Assembly (NCBI RefSeq): GCF_014644295.1
Contig: NZ_BMKK01000002.1
Location: 248,001 to 312,000, forward strand
Direction: 5' to 3'
DNA from: Emticicia aquatilis
GTDB lineage: Bacteria > Bacteroidota > Bacteroidia > Cytophagales > Spirosomataceae
Length of the DNA stretch: 64,000 bases
In this document: one piece after another, positions 44,245-51,808 of the stretch
Position numbering within the stretch: position 1 is the first letter of the stretch
How the letters are laid out: each line of letters starts with the position of its first letter
Notes under the pieces: generated by a model
Told to the model about the DNA's origin: nothing
Seen by the model: only the letters and a program-made list of their open reading frames with translations
Database searches by the model: none
Position numbers and translations under genes: made by a program

Positions 44245-45183
44245 ATGACAGACACTATTTTGCAAGTTACCATTAGTGGTGATGCCTTATTTAAAACGGC
44301 TCAATTACTCGCCACCAAAGCAAAAGGAAATTGCTTAGAATTAGCAGGAATCATGCTATTCATTCATTTTGCTTATATGCTATTCAAGGTCTTAGTTTTT
44401 GGCGAATCTTATGGTTCAAATGTATTGAATCTAATTCGTGTCGTGGCATTAATGTTTCTGATTGGTTATTACAATGAATTGATGGGCTTGGTGGTTGGTG
44501 CAATCAATGAATTAGCCAATACCTACACGAAAGTTGATGACATATTGGCTCAAATGAAAAAGGTTTCAGGCGATGCCAACAATCCTTCTACCGAAGCAAG
44601 CGGTTGGGATTTATTAACAATGGATTTTGGAAAACTAATCAATGTAGTGCTGACCGCTATTCAGAATGGTTTATCTATGATTATTAGGCTTTTGTTAGAA
44701 AATGTCAAAAATGTGTTAGTCGCATTTACTTACTCGGTAGGTATTTTTGCCACTGCCCTCAGTACCGTTCCAGGTTTAGGAGGAACAATTACACATTGGT
44801 TTCGCTCAATGCTGAACATTCTCTTTTGGACACTTACGCTATCTGTTTTGGACAACTTGGTGGTTGGTTTATCAACCACAATTCAAACCACAACACAAGG
44901 AAGTGATATTGTCAATATGTTGGTTATCAACCTTGCTTTGATTCTGATGTATCTCGGAGTTCCGCTTTTAACCACACTTTACATTGGCTCTTCGGCGATT
45001 GGTGGCATTATCAGAAGTATTCAAGGAGTAACAGGGGGCATGGTCGCTGCTGGGGCAAGTGTAGCAGGAAAGTCAGTTTGGGAAAAATCAGCAGGAGCAA
45101 GAACCAAAGCATGGGAAGCAACTAAACAAGGCTTTTCAGATGTTTTTAGTAGAAATAACACTACAAATCGTACAAAACCATGA
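44245..45183 (+). CDS. traJ: TraJ-like polytopic membrane protein (VirB6-like)
   Basis: This is a 312-residue protein with about six hydrophobic helices (for example LAGIMLFIHFAYMLFKVLVF, VLNLIRVVALMFLIGYYNEL, VLVAFTYSVGIFATALSTVP). An alanine/glycine-rich membrane end and a hydrophilic tail (KSAGARTKAWEATKQGFSDV) follow. Topology, size and place directly after TraG and before TraK match Bacteroidota TraJ, the VirB6/TrbL equivalent of the inner-membrane channel. It overlaps TraK by four bases. Confidence 0.85.
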   Translation: MTDTILQVTISGDALFKTAQLLATKAKGNCLELAGIMLFIHFAYMLFKVLVFGESYGSNVLNLIRVVALMFLIGYYNELMGLVVGAINELANTYTKVDDILAQMKKVSGDANNPSTEASGWDLLTMDFGKLINVVLTAIQNGLSMIIRLLLENVKNVLVAFTYSVGIFATALSTVPGLGGTITHWFRSMLNILFWTLTLSVLDNLVVGLSTTIQTTTQGSDIVNMLVINLALILMYLGVPLLTTLYIGSSAIGGIIRSIQGVTGGMVAAGASVAGKSVWEKSAGARTKAWEATKQGFSDVFSRNNTTNRTKP

Positions 45184-45812
45184 TAGCGAAAACCCAAACG
45201 GCGATTAGGCATTTCTTTGCCGTTAATGATGTCAATAAATACATTGATAGACTTTTTAACCTTTTGAAAGCGAGTATGTTTCTATTGCTTCTTTCAAATA
45301 TTCTTTGGGGAACTTTGTTTTGGGATGCTACTAAAAACTCAGACCAAAAGGTATTTGTACGTTCGGGCAAAGAAATGTTTGCCGCTTTATTAGCTGATAA
45401 CGATACTCGCAACATCGGACAGGTAAGAGGCTTGATAAACACATTTGCCAAATTGTTTTTTGAAAGCGATGCAAAATCATTTAGTGAACGACTCAATGAA
45501 GGTTTTTGGCTACTAAACAAGCAAGATGCACAGGCCATTTACAAGAACTTTATTGATGAAAAAGTACAAGAAAATTACACCAAGTTCAATGCTTATTCCA
45601 AGATAAAAATAGATAGCATGGGTGTAGATATGTCGGTTGTACCTTACAAATGTACCTTACTTTTCAAACAAGCTATCTATTTCAATGAACAAGAAAAAAT
45701 AAGCAACGTAGGGGCAATTTTTGAATTACAGCCAGTACCATATTCAGAAAAGAACCCATATGGATTACAAATTCAAAATTTTAACTATATCGAGTATAAA
45801 CCAAAACTATAA
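45180..45812 (+). CDS. traK: TraK conjugation protein (VirB8-like)
   Basis: This 210-residue protein has a short cytoplasmic N-terminus (TAIRHFFAVNDVNKYIDRLF), one membrane helix (ASMFLLLLSNILWGTLFW) and a periplasmic NTF2-like domain. That domain includes the TraK segment LINTFAKLFFESDAKSFSER and LNEGFWLLNKQDAQAIYKNF. It nucleates the envelope-spanning channel. The order TraK-TraN-TraM here mirrors VirB8-VirB9-VirB10. Confidence 0.88.
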   Translation: MIAKTQTAIRHFFAVNDVNKYIDRLFNLLKASMFLLLLSNILWGTLFWDATKNSDQKVFVRSGKEMFAALLADNDTRNIGQVRGLINTFAKLFFESDAKSFSERLNEGFWLLNKQDAQAIYKNFIDEKVQENYTKFNAYSKIKIDSMGVDMSVVPYKCTLLFKQAIYFNEQEKISNVGAIFELQPVPYSEKNPYGLQIQNFNYIEYKPKL

Positions 45813-45817
45813 AAATT

Positions 45818-46672
45818 ATGAAAAAGCTATTACGAGCGGCTTTCCGTCGGGAGTCGTCACTCTGGACAGCATTCCGCTTTTCTTTGTTATTCATCTCATT
45901 TGCTATCTTTTCTCAAAAAAAGATAGACACCATTTATGTTAATGCTACATCAACAACTTACTTGATTTTTGATGATGCCATTACTCTTGTCAATTTGGGT
46001 AATACTGATTATCAAGCACAACCCGCATCAACCAATCAATCAAGTGTAGCTACACAAGTTCTGTTTTTAAAGGCGAAAAATACGAGTGCCAAGCCAACAA
46101 CTTTACTTTTGACACACGGGAATCAGATTTATGAAGCATACCTAAACTACCAAGAACCCTTATCAAAAGCCTTTTATGATTATAGAGGCTTAGAGAAAAG
46201 AGTAGAAACGCTCAAAATAAAGGACGATAATATGCTACTGAATGATAAGTTTAAAAAGTTAGCATCTCTTAGTCCCAACATTTTATTTAAAGGCTATCAA
46301 TCGGGTATTGCTGTTAAATGTGAAAACCTTCACAATGATGAAAATGGTACTTATCTTAAATTCTTGGTGAAAAATGAGAGTTCCATTACCTATGAAATAG
46401 ATAATGTTTCCTTTTCATACATATCCAAAATGAAGAAAAAAGCTATTAATCGCTTACAATCATTAGGTATTGAGGAAGTAAATGCCTTGAAAAGTATTGA
46501 ACCAACCAAAACCATTTCCCCACAAAAGCAGATTACCTATCTCTATTATGTGCCACTCTATGCAACAACCGACAATGGTTATTTACAAGTGATTTTCAGA
46601 GAAAAGAATGGTTTACGCAATGTAAGTATAGATATTCCTTTCAAAAAAATATTAAAAGCTGAAATGCTCTAA
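45818..46672 (+). CDS. traN: TraN DUF4138 protein (VirB9-like)
   Basis: This 284-residue protein has an unusually long basic N-terminus before the hydrophobic signal (MKKLLRAAFRRESSLWTAFR, then FSLLFISFAIF). That region is encoded by a GC-rich repeat copy. The mature part (KIDTIYVNATSTTYLIFDDA, VNLGNTDYQAQPAST, QVLFLKAKNTSAKPTTLLLT) is the DUF4138/TraN domain, a VirB9-like outer component. The C-terminal beta domain (YLYYVPLYATTDNGYLQVIF) is complete. It starts five bases after traK. Confidence 0.88.
   Translation: MKKLLRAAFRRESSLWTAFRFSLLFISFAIFSQKKIDTIYVNATSTTYLIFDDAITLVNLGNTDYQAQPASTNQSSVATQVLFLKAKNTSAKPTTLLLTHGNQIYEAYLNYQEPLSKAFYDYRGLEKRVETLKIKDDNMLLNDKFKKLASLSPNILFKGYQSGIAVKCENLHNDENGTYLKFLVKNESSITYEIDNVSFSYISKMKKKAINRLQSLGIEEVNALKSIEPTKTISPQKQITYLYYVPLYATTDNGYLQVIFREKNGLRNVSIDIPFKKILKAEML
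45833..45874 (+). repeat. GC-rich in-gene repeat, copy 4
   Basis: It starts CGAGCGGCTTTCCGTCGGG and encodes RAAFRRESSLWTAFR at the N-terminus of TraN. It is the closest match to the inverted copy at 44174-44215 and aligns with copy 1. Confidence 0.75.
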
Positions 46673-46684
46673 TGACAAGCAAAA

Positions 46685-47830
46685 ATGGAAACTGCGAATC
46701 AAAATGAAGGTGTGAAAGAAGAAACTAAAGCATTAACTTCTCCTGCAAAAAAAGCAAGCGGACGGCGTTCCGTTTTCAGTGAAAAGATGTTGAGCTTGTT
46801 TAGTAAAAACAGACTTGTCTTCATTTTAATAGGCTTGTTTTTACTACTCATTGTTTTCTATAGTGTGTCAAAATACGTTCGTCAAGAGATTGTTAAAAAC
46901 ATGACTTTTTCGATGCCCAAAATTGATGTAAGTCAAGATAATGAAAGGGCGGCTCTCCACAATAACGGCAAGAAGGATACTTTTGGTGATATGCTTGATG
47001 AAGTGAAAAAATCAGTTGATGAAGATAAAACTTCATCGGGCGGAGTTCTGTTGGGCGGCACTCCGCTAAAAGTCAATGACAAAGGTTTGAAAAACTATGG
47101 TGTGGGTAATGTATTCAAAGAAAATACATCAGAAACGAATAATTCATCTGAAATAACAGCCTCAAATTCACCTTTGACTCCTAATGTAATTGAGCAAGTT
47201 TCAGTCCCAAAAATAAGAAAAGAAGGTTATGGGGAAAGAAAAAGAATTGTAAAGTCTCGTGAACCTATCAAAGTAGCCACAGGAGAAAATCCATTTAATA
47301 CGATTGTTTTGGAAAACACTACCAATAAAGTCCGTAACACACCGATTCATAAAAAAGAACTCGTCAAAGCAGCTATTTATGGTACGCAAGTGGTGCGAAA
47401 TAATTCATCGGTCAGAATAAGATTATTAGAACCAATGATAATTGATGGTATTATCATTCCTGCCAACGCTCTATGCAGTGGCATAGCCATGATGGGCGGA
47501 AATCGCTTGATAATTATGATAACGGCTATCAAATCAGGAACTGAATTTATTCCTACAAAAATGGTGGTTTATGATAGTAACGATATGTTGCCAGGCATTG
47601 CGTATCTAAGTGATGATACCAAAGGGCAAATTCGTCAGCAAAATAATCAAGCAATTGATAACATTGACAATGCAGTTTATAACATTGGCAGTGCAACAGG
47701 AGTAGTTGGGCAAGTGGGGGCTGGCGTGGTAAGTGGTATTTCTCGGTCATTGCGTTATGGTGGTGTTCAGAAAAAAGCAGGAGAAATTGAGTTAAATGAA
47801 GGTTATAAAATATTCTTAAAACAAAATTAA
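46685..47830 (+). CDS. traM: TraM conjugation protein (VirB10-like)
   Basis: This 381-residue protein has a cytoplasmic N-terminus, one helix (LVFILIGLFLLLIVFYSVSK, about residues 38-57) and a periplasmic linker rich in Ser, Asn and Gly. The C-terminal TraM/VirB10 domain includes IYGTQVVRNNSSVRIRLLEP, IIPANALCSGIAMMGGNR and PGIAYLSDD. It spans the envelope and passes energy from the inner-membrane ATPases to the outer ring. Two GC-rich repeat copies lie in the N-terminus (SGRRSVF) and linker (SGGVLLGGTPLK), both positions that tolerate insertion. Confidence 0.88.
   Translation: METANQNEGVKEETKALTSPAKKASGRRSVFSEKMLSLFSKNRLVFILIGLFLLLIVFYSVSKYVRQEIVKNMTFSMPKIDVSQDNERAALHNNGKKDTFGDMLDEVKKSVDEDKTSSGGVLLGGTPLKVNDKGLKNYGVGNVFKENTSETNNSSEITASNSPLTPNVIEQVSVPKIRKEGYGERKRIVKSREPIKVATGENPFNTIVLENTTNKVRNTPIHKKELVKAAIYGTQVVRNNSSVRIRLLEPMIIDGIIIPANALCSGIAMMGGNRLIIMITAIKSGTEFIPTKMVVYDSNDMLPGIAYLSDDTKGQIRQQNNQAIDNIDNAVYNIGSATGVVGQVGAGVVSGISRSLRYGGVQKKAGEIELNEGYKIFLKQN
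46756..46772 (+). repeat. GC-rich in-gene repeat, copy 5 (partial)
   Basis: AAGCGGACGGCGTTCCG, a half unit shared with copies 1 and 3; it encodes SGRRSV in the cytoplasmic tail of TraM. Confidence 0.5.
47036..47067 (+). repeat. GC-rich in-gene repeat, copy 6
   Basis: Two successive half units (TCGGGCGGAGTTCTG and TTGGGCGGCACTCCGCT) match the layout of copy 2 in the same relative reading frame, giving SGGVLLGGTPL. Confidence 0.6.
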
Positions 47831-49228
47831 ATGATGAAAAAACTATTACGGGTGGCATTCCGCCTAAGTTGTTTGTTGTGCATGAATCTTGACGTTCAAG
47901 CCCAAGTATCTATTGACCCAACAGCAATAGAGCGATTAATTCAGTTAAAAAATTTGGTAGATAAAGCCAAAACTCAGATTGCACAATTAAAAAGTGTAAC
48001 TAAACAAGGTGCTGCAACAAAGGCTAATACTACTGGTATTTTGGAAACAGGTTCAAAAATTGAAGACCTCCTGCGAAGCCCCGATGAGTATCTGAAACTG
48101 GCTTACCATTCAATGATGTACAACGATGCCACCGCCATCATGAAGTTGAATAGTGCTTTAAAAGGTTCTTTTACCTCTAACTTGAATACCAATTTTAAAA
48201 TCTCAGATTTAACACCCTATATGGATGGTAAAAACTATTCCGATAAAAGTGGTTCAACTTTATACGACCTTGTAATGAAGGGAACAACCATTGATAACAA
48301 AAATGGTGTTCAGTCATTCAGTAATTTTTTGAGTAGTCAAAAATCCTTTATGAGTCGCCAATATGCTCTACAAACTGCTCTGCAAAAAAAGAAAATGCAG
48401 CAAGCCATGACTTACTATCAAATGGCCGAAGAATTAGAAAACAAAGCGATGGCAATTAATGATGGTGTAAAAAGCCGAAACAATGGCACGGCTTTTCGAT
48501 TGAGTAATCAAGGCGTATTTGGCGATATAGGTAGCGATTTGGGCGGAGATTTATTTGGAGATTTGTTTTCTTCGGAGGGAATTTCAATGCCTTCCTTTTC
48601 ATCGGGAACAATGACTGTCAATGGGAAAAATTATGTCATGGATGCGGTAGGCAATGTTTATGATGCTAACGGCACATTAATTACGAAAGATTTAAGTTTT
48701 GGGGCAAAAGAACAAGCATTAGATGCATTTCTAAAAGATAATCCTAATCTAAAAACGACACTGGGCAATGCTTTTAATGATTTTATGTCTAATCCTTTTG
48801 GGGCAATTGGGGCATTATTCAAAGGAGGTCCCAAAACACCACAAGATTATTTGGACGAAATTATGAAACAAAGATTAACAACTTTGAAACAAAACGAAGC
48901 CAATGCCATTCAAAATGAGATTTATAATAATATTATTAAAAATGCCTTCGCTGCAAAAAGTGATGATTATTCATCTTTGGCTAATAGTTTTGATGCAAGT
49001 CCCATCGGTAACTTATCAGGAATGTCAGCGGGACTACGAATGAACACTGGCGAACGAATACTGCTCAATAAAGCAAGCATTGATTTACTGACCAAAGCCC
49101 AAGAGCTACGAGAAAAAGGCGATAAGTTGATGTTGGAAGCCTTAGACCGTACCGAAACACAAAAACGCTTGGACGGTATTTGGTCAGCACAAATGTTTAG
49201 AAATACACTTTCTAACATTAAAATCTGA
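47831..49228 (+). CDS. Periplasmic conjugation protein, VirB5/TraI-like position
   Basis: This is a 465-residue protein. A signal peptide (LSCLLCMNLDVQAQ) is preceded by MMKKLLRVAFR, which is nearly the same 24 bases as the start of traN (repeat copy 7). The mature protein begins with a coiled coil (IERLIQLKNLVDKAKTQIAQ, LKSV) and is largely helical (YQMAEELENKAMAINDGVKS; LTKAQELREKGDKLMLEAL). A glycine/phenylalanine-rich central segment follows (GSDLGGDLFGDLFSSEGISM). This resembles TraI-type or VirB5-like periplasmic helical proteins in Bacteroidota operons. It starts one base after traM and overlaps the lipoprotein gene. Confidence 0.6.
   Translation: MMKKLLRVAFRLSCLLCMNLDVQAQVSIDPTAIERLIQLKNLVDKAKTQIAQLKSVTKQGAATKANTTGILETGSKIEDLLRSPDEYLKLAYHSMMYNDATAIMKLNSALKGSFTSNLNTNFKISDLTPYMDGKNYSDKSGSTLYDLVMKGTTIDNKNGVQSFSNFLSSQKSFMSRQYALQTALQKKKMQQAMTYYQMAEELENKAMAINDGVKSRNNGTAFRLSNQGVFGDIGSDLGGDLFGDLFSSEGISMPSFSSGTMTVNGKNYVMDAVGNVYDANGTLITKDLSFGAKEQALDAFLKDNPNLKTTLGNAFNDFMSNPFGAIGALFKGGPKTPQDYLDEIMKQRLTTLKQNEANAIQNEIYNNIIKNAFAAKSDDYSSLANSFDASPIGNLSGMSAGLRMNTGERILLNKASIDLLTKAQELREKGDKLMLEALDRTETQKRLDGIWSAQMFRNTLSNIKI
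47848..47864 (+). repeat. GC-rich in-gene repeat, copy 7 (partial)
   Basis: ACGGGTGGCATTCCGCC, at the same codon position after the start (MKKLLR then VAFR) as copy 4 in traN; the identity extends back through the start codon. Confidence 0.55.
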
Positions 49229-49668
49229 TGCAGAAATTCATTTTTATAGGGCTAATTGCTTGTTTCTCATCTTGTCAAAATTCAAGTAACCATCTTTCCA
49301 CTAATCCTCAAAAAGTAGCAATTGCTTATTGTCAGTTAGGCAATGAAGGTATCAAAGGCGATACGGCAAAATACAATTTGTATCGTAAAGGGTATCTTCA
49401 AGATAACATTACTCAAAAAGATATTTTCGGTGCGATGCTCATTTACAGTACTGCAAAAATGACTAAGAAAGGAACTGTTATAAGTTTTAAGAATCTGGAA
49501 GAACAGGAACTTAAAAAAGATGCTTCTGGACGTAAGGTCGAAGTAGAAGAGAAAATTCTGTTCATTTTTGAGAATAGATTAATGGATACTGTCGTAGTAA
49601 AACTTGTGTATGACAAAAATGTTTGGCGTTTAAAGTGGCAAAATATGGATGATTTAGAAAGAAAATAA
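49228..49668 (+). CDS. Putative lipoprotein, end of the transfer operon
   Basis: This is a 146-residue protein with a short hydrophobic leader and a lipobox-like FSSC at residues 14-17 (MQKFIFIGLIACFSSCQNSS). Lipidation at C17 and outer-membrane anchoring are likely. The rest forms a small alpha+beta domain (KVAIAYCQLGNEGIKGDTAK, EEKILFIFENRLMDTVVVKL). It overlaps the preceding stop (TGATG). It may have a VirB7-like or entry-exclusion role, inferred only from being an operon-terminal lipoprotein. Confidence 0.6.
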   Translation: MQKFIFIGLIACFSSCQNSSNHLSTNPQKVAIAYCQLGNEGIKGDTAKYNLYRKGYLQDNITQKDIFGAMLIYSTAKMTKKGTVISFKNLEEQELKKDASGRKVEVEEKILFIFENRLMDTVVVKLVYDKNVWRLKWQNMDDLERK

Positions 49669-49761
49669 ATGATACGTCTTGCTTTTCTATTTTCAAATTA
49701 AGTAATAGATTTGTGTAATTGAAAAATACGCTGTAAATATATTTTAATACACAAAATAGAA

Positions 49762-50175
49762 ATGGAACGAAACAAGCAAGCATATTTAGAAACGATTGAT
49801 AATTACGCCCAAATCATTGCTGAACTCCCCCAGTTTTTAGACAATGCTGATGATACAATACATGAAATTGCGAGTAAGATTGATATTTCGTTTTCGGCAC
49901 TAAGCAATAAAAAACACGGTCGCCGAGATTGGAAATATGAAGAAGTCAATAAATTAATGGAATTACTTGGCAATGAAAAGCAGAAGGAAGTAGCTAAAAA
50001 CTATATTTTAATAGTCAATGATATTTTGCCCATCATTCAAGAAAATGGTATTCGATTCAGCTTTATCTTTGAAAAAGCTGGTATGACAGTAGGGAATTAC
50101 CAAGTCAGAAGCAAATCAATTTCAGCGTGGGATGTTTCAGAAGTTCGGCGAATCATTGATGCTTTGAAGTTTTAA
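49762..50175 (+). CDS. HTH-like regulatory protein
   Basis: This is a 137-residue soluble protein. Residues 30-65 (IHEIASKIDISFSALSNKKH, RDWKYEEVNKLMELLG) resemble a helix-turn-helix, and a second similar helix pair occurs at about 95-132 (FIFEKAGMTVGNYQVRSKSI, WDVSEVRRIIDAL). It could be two degenerate HTH units. It stands alone 94 bp behind the transfer operon and ends at a strong terminator. It may regulate transfer; the exact family is unknown. Confidence 0.55.
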   Translation: MERNKQAYLETIDNYAQIIAELPQFLDNADDTIHEIASKIDISFSALSNKKHGRRDWKYEEVNKLMELLGNEKQKEVAKNYILIVNDILPIIQENGIRFSFIFEKAGMTVGNYQVRSKSISAWDVSEVRRIIDALKF

Positions 50176-50191
50176 ATTGCATATCAAAAAC

Positions 50192-50233
50192 AATAAAGCC
50201 TGATAATCATATTGTAGATTGTCAGGCTTTATT
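50192..50233. terminator. Strong bidirectional terminator, edge struck by the IS
   Basis: AATAAAGCCTGA.AATC and GATT.TCAGGCTTTATT arms form a stem of about 16 bp. Its last six bases, TTTATT, are the left copy of the IS target duplication. Confidence 0.85.
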
Positions 50234-50258
50234 GGGGTCAATCTGAAAAGTTGGGGGA

Positions 50259-51228
50259 TTAGGCATAAATTTTTGAAAGCCTAAACAGGAAAAAGTTGAC
50301 ATTTCGTACCCCTCTAAACTGGTTTCTGAAAGCCTTTATCTTAGCATTGAAAGATTCTGCTGAAGCGTTTGTACTTCTATTGTCAAAGAAATTCAAAATT
50401 TTCTCATAATTATTCTCAATGGTTTTGGCAATAGTATTGAACGATTTGAAGCAAGCTTTTTCAACATCATTGTACCAAAGAGCCAATTTTTTAAAGGCAA
50501 CAATTCTTTCTTTTGAATGAGTAAAAATATCAGATAGCATTCTGCTAAGTTGATAGGCTTGTTGTAAATCAGGATATAATCGAAATAAGATTTCTGCTCT
50601 ATGCACTTGCGAAACTGACCAATCTTTCGGAGTGCCGAACCAGTTGTTTTTTGAAGAGTAAATAGCGACTACGTGCTAATAACTGCTTCAAAGTATCTCC
50701 ATTAGCAAGTACATCTGCTATAAATGGTACTTTAGCTTCCTTAGCCAGTTCCATTTCTTTATTTTCTTGCTCAATAGCTTGCCATCTGTGGTCAATTCTG
50801 ATTTTTTGAACAGCATCGCTGGCGAGCTGTTGAACGTGGAATCTATCGGCTACCATCTTAGCTTTAGGAAAACTTTTCTTTACAATTCTTTCCATTGTAG
50901 GTGCTAAATCCAAAGTTACTTCCTTTACCTTTTTTCTAACAGATTCTGACATTTTCAGCAAAATATCAATTACTTTATCACTTTCCGTACCTTTTATCAT
51001 AGCTATCAAAGCTCCCTTGCGACCTTTACCAGATTTATTGGTGAGAATTGTGTAGAGTTCACCCTGTGATAAACTTGTCTCGTCAATTGACAAATATTCA
51101 CCCATATTCTCTGGAAATAATAGCCAATCTTCTGCGTGGTCTGCCTCTTTCCAACTACTAAAATCACTCAAATGTGCGGCATACTGTTCTTGAAGTCTTT
51201 TACCATCTAAACCGTAGATTTCTCCCAA
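50259..51228 (-). pseudogene. ISAon1-like transposase, frameshifted
   Basis: The catalytic part is in two frames. The upstream piece (51228-50599) contains LSIDETSLSQGELYTILTNK, the second acidic block VTLDLAPTMERIVKKSFPKA and DRFHVQQLASDAVQKIRIDH, and runs into nonsense after LLARSRYLLFKKQ. The downstream piece (to 50259) continues NNWFGTPKDWSVSQVHRAEI and contains the third acidic residue in STNASAESFNAKIKAFRNQF. The junction is a run of six A (T on the plus strand, 50647-50652) and needs a +1 shift, consistent with a one-base gain or two-base loss. Upstream of the TTG at 51228 the frame is open back to about 51275 and includes the expected QYLDNTPIS, so the true start is unclear. Confidence 0.8.
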
Positions 51229-51250
51229 TATTTTGCAACTTATAGGGGTA

Positions 51251-51595
51251 TTATCTAAGTACTGCTTTTAAAAAAGTGGCGAATTCCTTCGTCATTCGAG
51301 TGCCATTTGCTACTAATTCCCAGTTTCGGTAAACTATTTTTCCAGTCTCTTCATTCAACCATTTTCTGCGTTTGATTTTTAGATAACACGCTTTGCCTCG
51401 AAGTGGGAAGTCTCGTACGGTTTCTTCATCAAAGAAACCCTTAGATTGTAGCTTTTGACCAGTATATTCTTTAGGATGAATATTCTTTTCAGATAAATAA
51501 AACGTGTAAGAATCACTCGTTTTCTGAGCATCGGTTAGTTCAAAATATTCCTGTAATTCTTCGGGTAGTATGAATTGTAGTAGGTTCGTTTCCAA
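51251..51595 (-). CDS. ISAon1-like transposase N-terminal protein (orfA)
   Basis: This is a 114-residue protein (METNLLQFILPEELQEYFEL, LPLRGK-type block FPLRGKACYLKIKRRKW, YRNWELVANGTRMTKEFATF). It matches the small first reading frame of ISAon1-family elements, which carries the DNA-binding region. It ends just where the orfB frame opens, in a TTTTTTAAAA context, so the two proteins may be made separately or as a fusion by frameshift. Confidence 0.82.
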   Translation of the reverse strand: METNLLQFILPEELQEYFELTDAQKTSDSYTFYLSEKNIHPKEYTGQKLQSKGFFDEETVRDFPLRGKACYLKIKRRKWLNEETGKIVYRNWELVANGTRMTKEFATFLKAVLR

Positions 51596-51715
51596 ATCAT
51601 TTATTTTTTCTGCAAGATAAATGATTTTTTACCTTTCCCCCAACTTTTCAGATTGACCCCTTTATTGTTAAAATATAATTTTTGAAAATGTTATTTTACA
51701 CTCAAATGCAATTGT

Positions 51716-51736
51716 GTATTGCATATTGTATTGCAT
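51716..51736. repeat. Direct repeat GTATTGCAT at the element's right end
   Basis: GTATTGCAT occurs at 51716-51724 and 51728-51736 (12-bp spacing), with an inverted ATGCAAT at 51706. It lies between the IS and the tRNA terminator and might be recombinase or regulator sites. No counterpart was found at the left end. Confidence 0.35.
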
Positions 51737-51765
51737 GTAGTCAATTAGCGAAAAGAGTATAAATT

Positions 51766-51801
51766 AAAAAAGCCTCATAATCTGTTGATTATAAGGCTTT
51801 T
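51766..51801 (-). terminator. Terminator downstream of tRNA-Asn
   Basis: AAAAAGCCT.ATAATC and GATTAT.AGGCTTTT arms lie eight bases beyond the 3' end of the tRNA, with a T run in the leftward direction. Confidence 0.85.
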
Positions 51802-51808
51802 AACTCTG

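Larger units (their letters stand above)
50234..51660 (-). mobile_element. ISAon1-like insertion sequence
   Basis: The element is 1427 bp, bounded by perfect 24-bp inverted repeats (50234-50257 and 51637-51660) and flanked by the direct 6-bp duplication TTTATT (50228-50233 and 51661-51666). It encodes two transposase parts on the minus strand, orfA and a frameshifted orfB, of the ISAon1-like DDE family common in Bacteroidota. The intact ends and duplication indicate a recent insertion; the frameshift suggests this copy is inactive or mis-sequenced. Confidence 0.9.
11517..51760. mobile_element. Conjugative element, approximate limits
   Basis: Genes for conjugation (relaxase, coupling protein, VirB4/6/8/9/10-like proteins), antirestriction, partition, SSB, a primase-like protein, restriction and toxin-antitoxin lie between chromosomal genes on either side. 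The left limit is set at the phage-like repressor and the right limit before tRNA-Asn. I could not find flanking direct repeats, an integrase or a replication initiator, so both ends are estimates. The element could be an integrative conjugative element that has lost its recombinase, an integrated plasmid, or one using a recombinase supplied in trans. Confidence 0.6.

Noticed and set aside
50647-50652. Programmed frameshift in the transposase
   Set aside because: The shift needed is +1, and the A6 run is not in the phase of a classical -1 slippery heptamer; mutation or a sequencing error is simpler.
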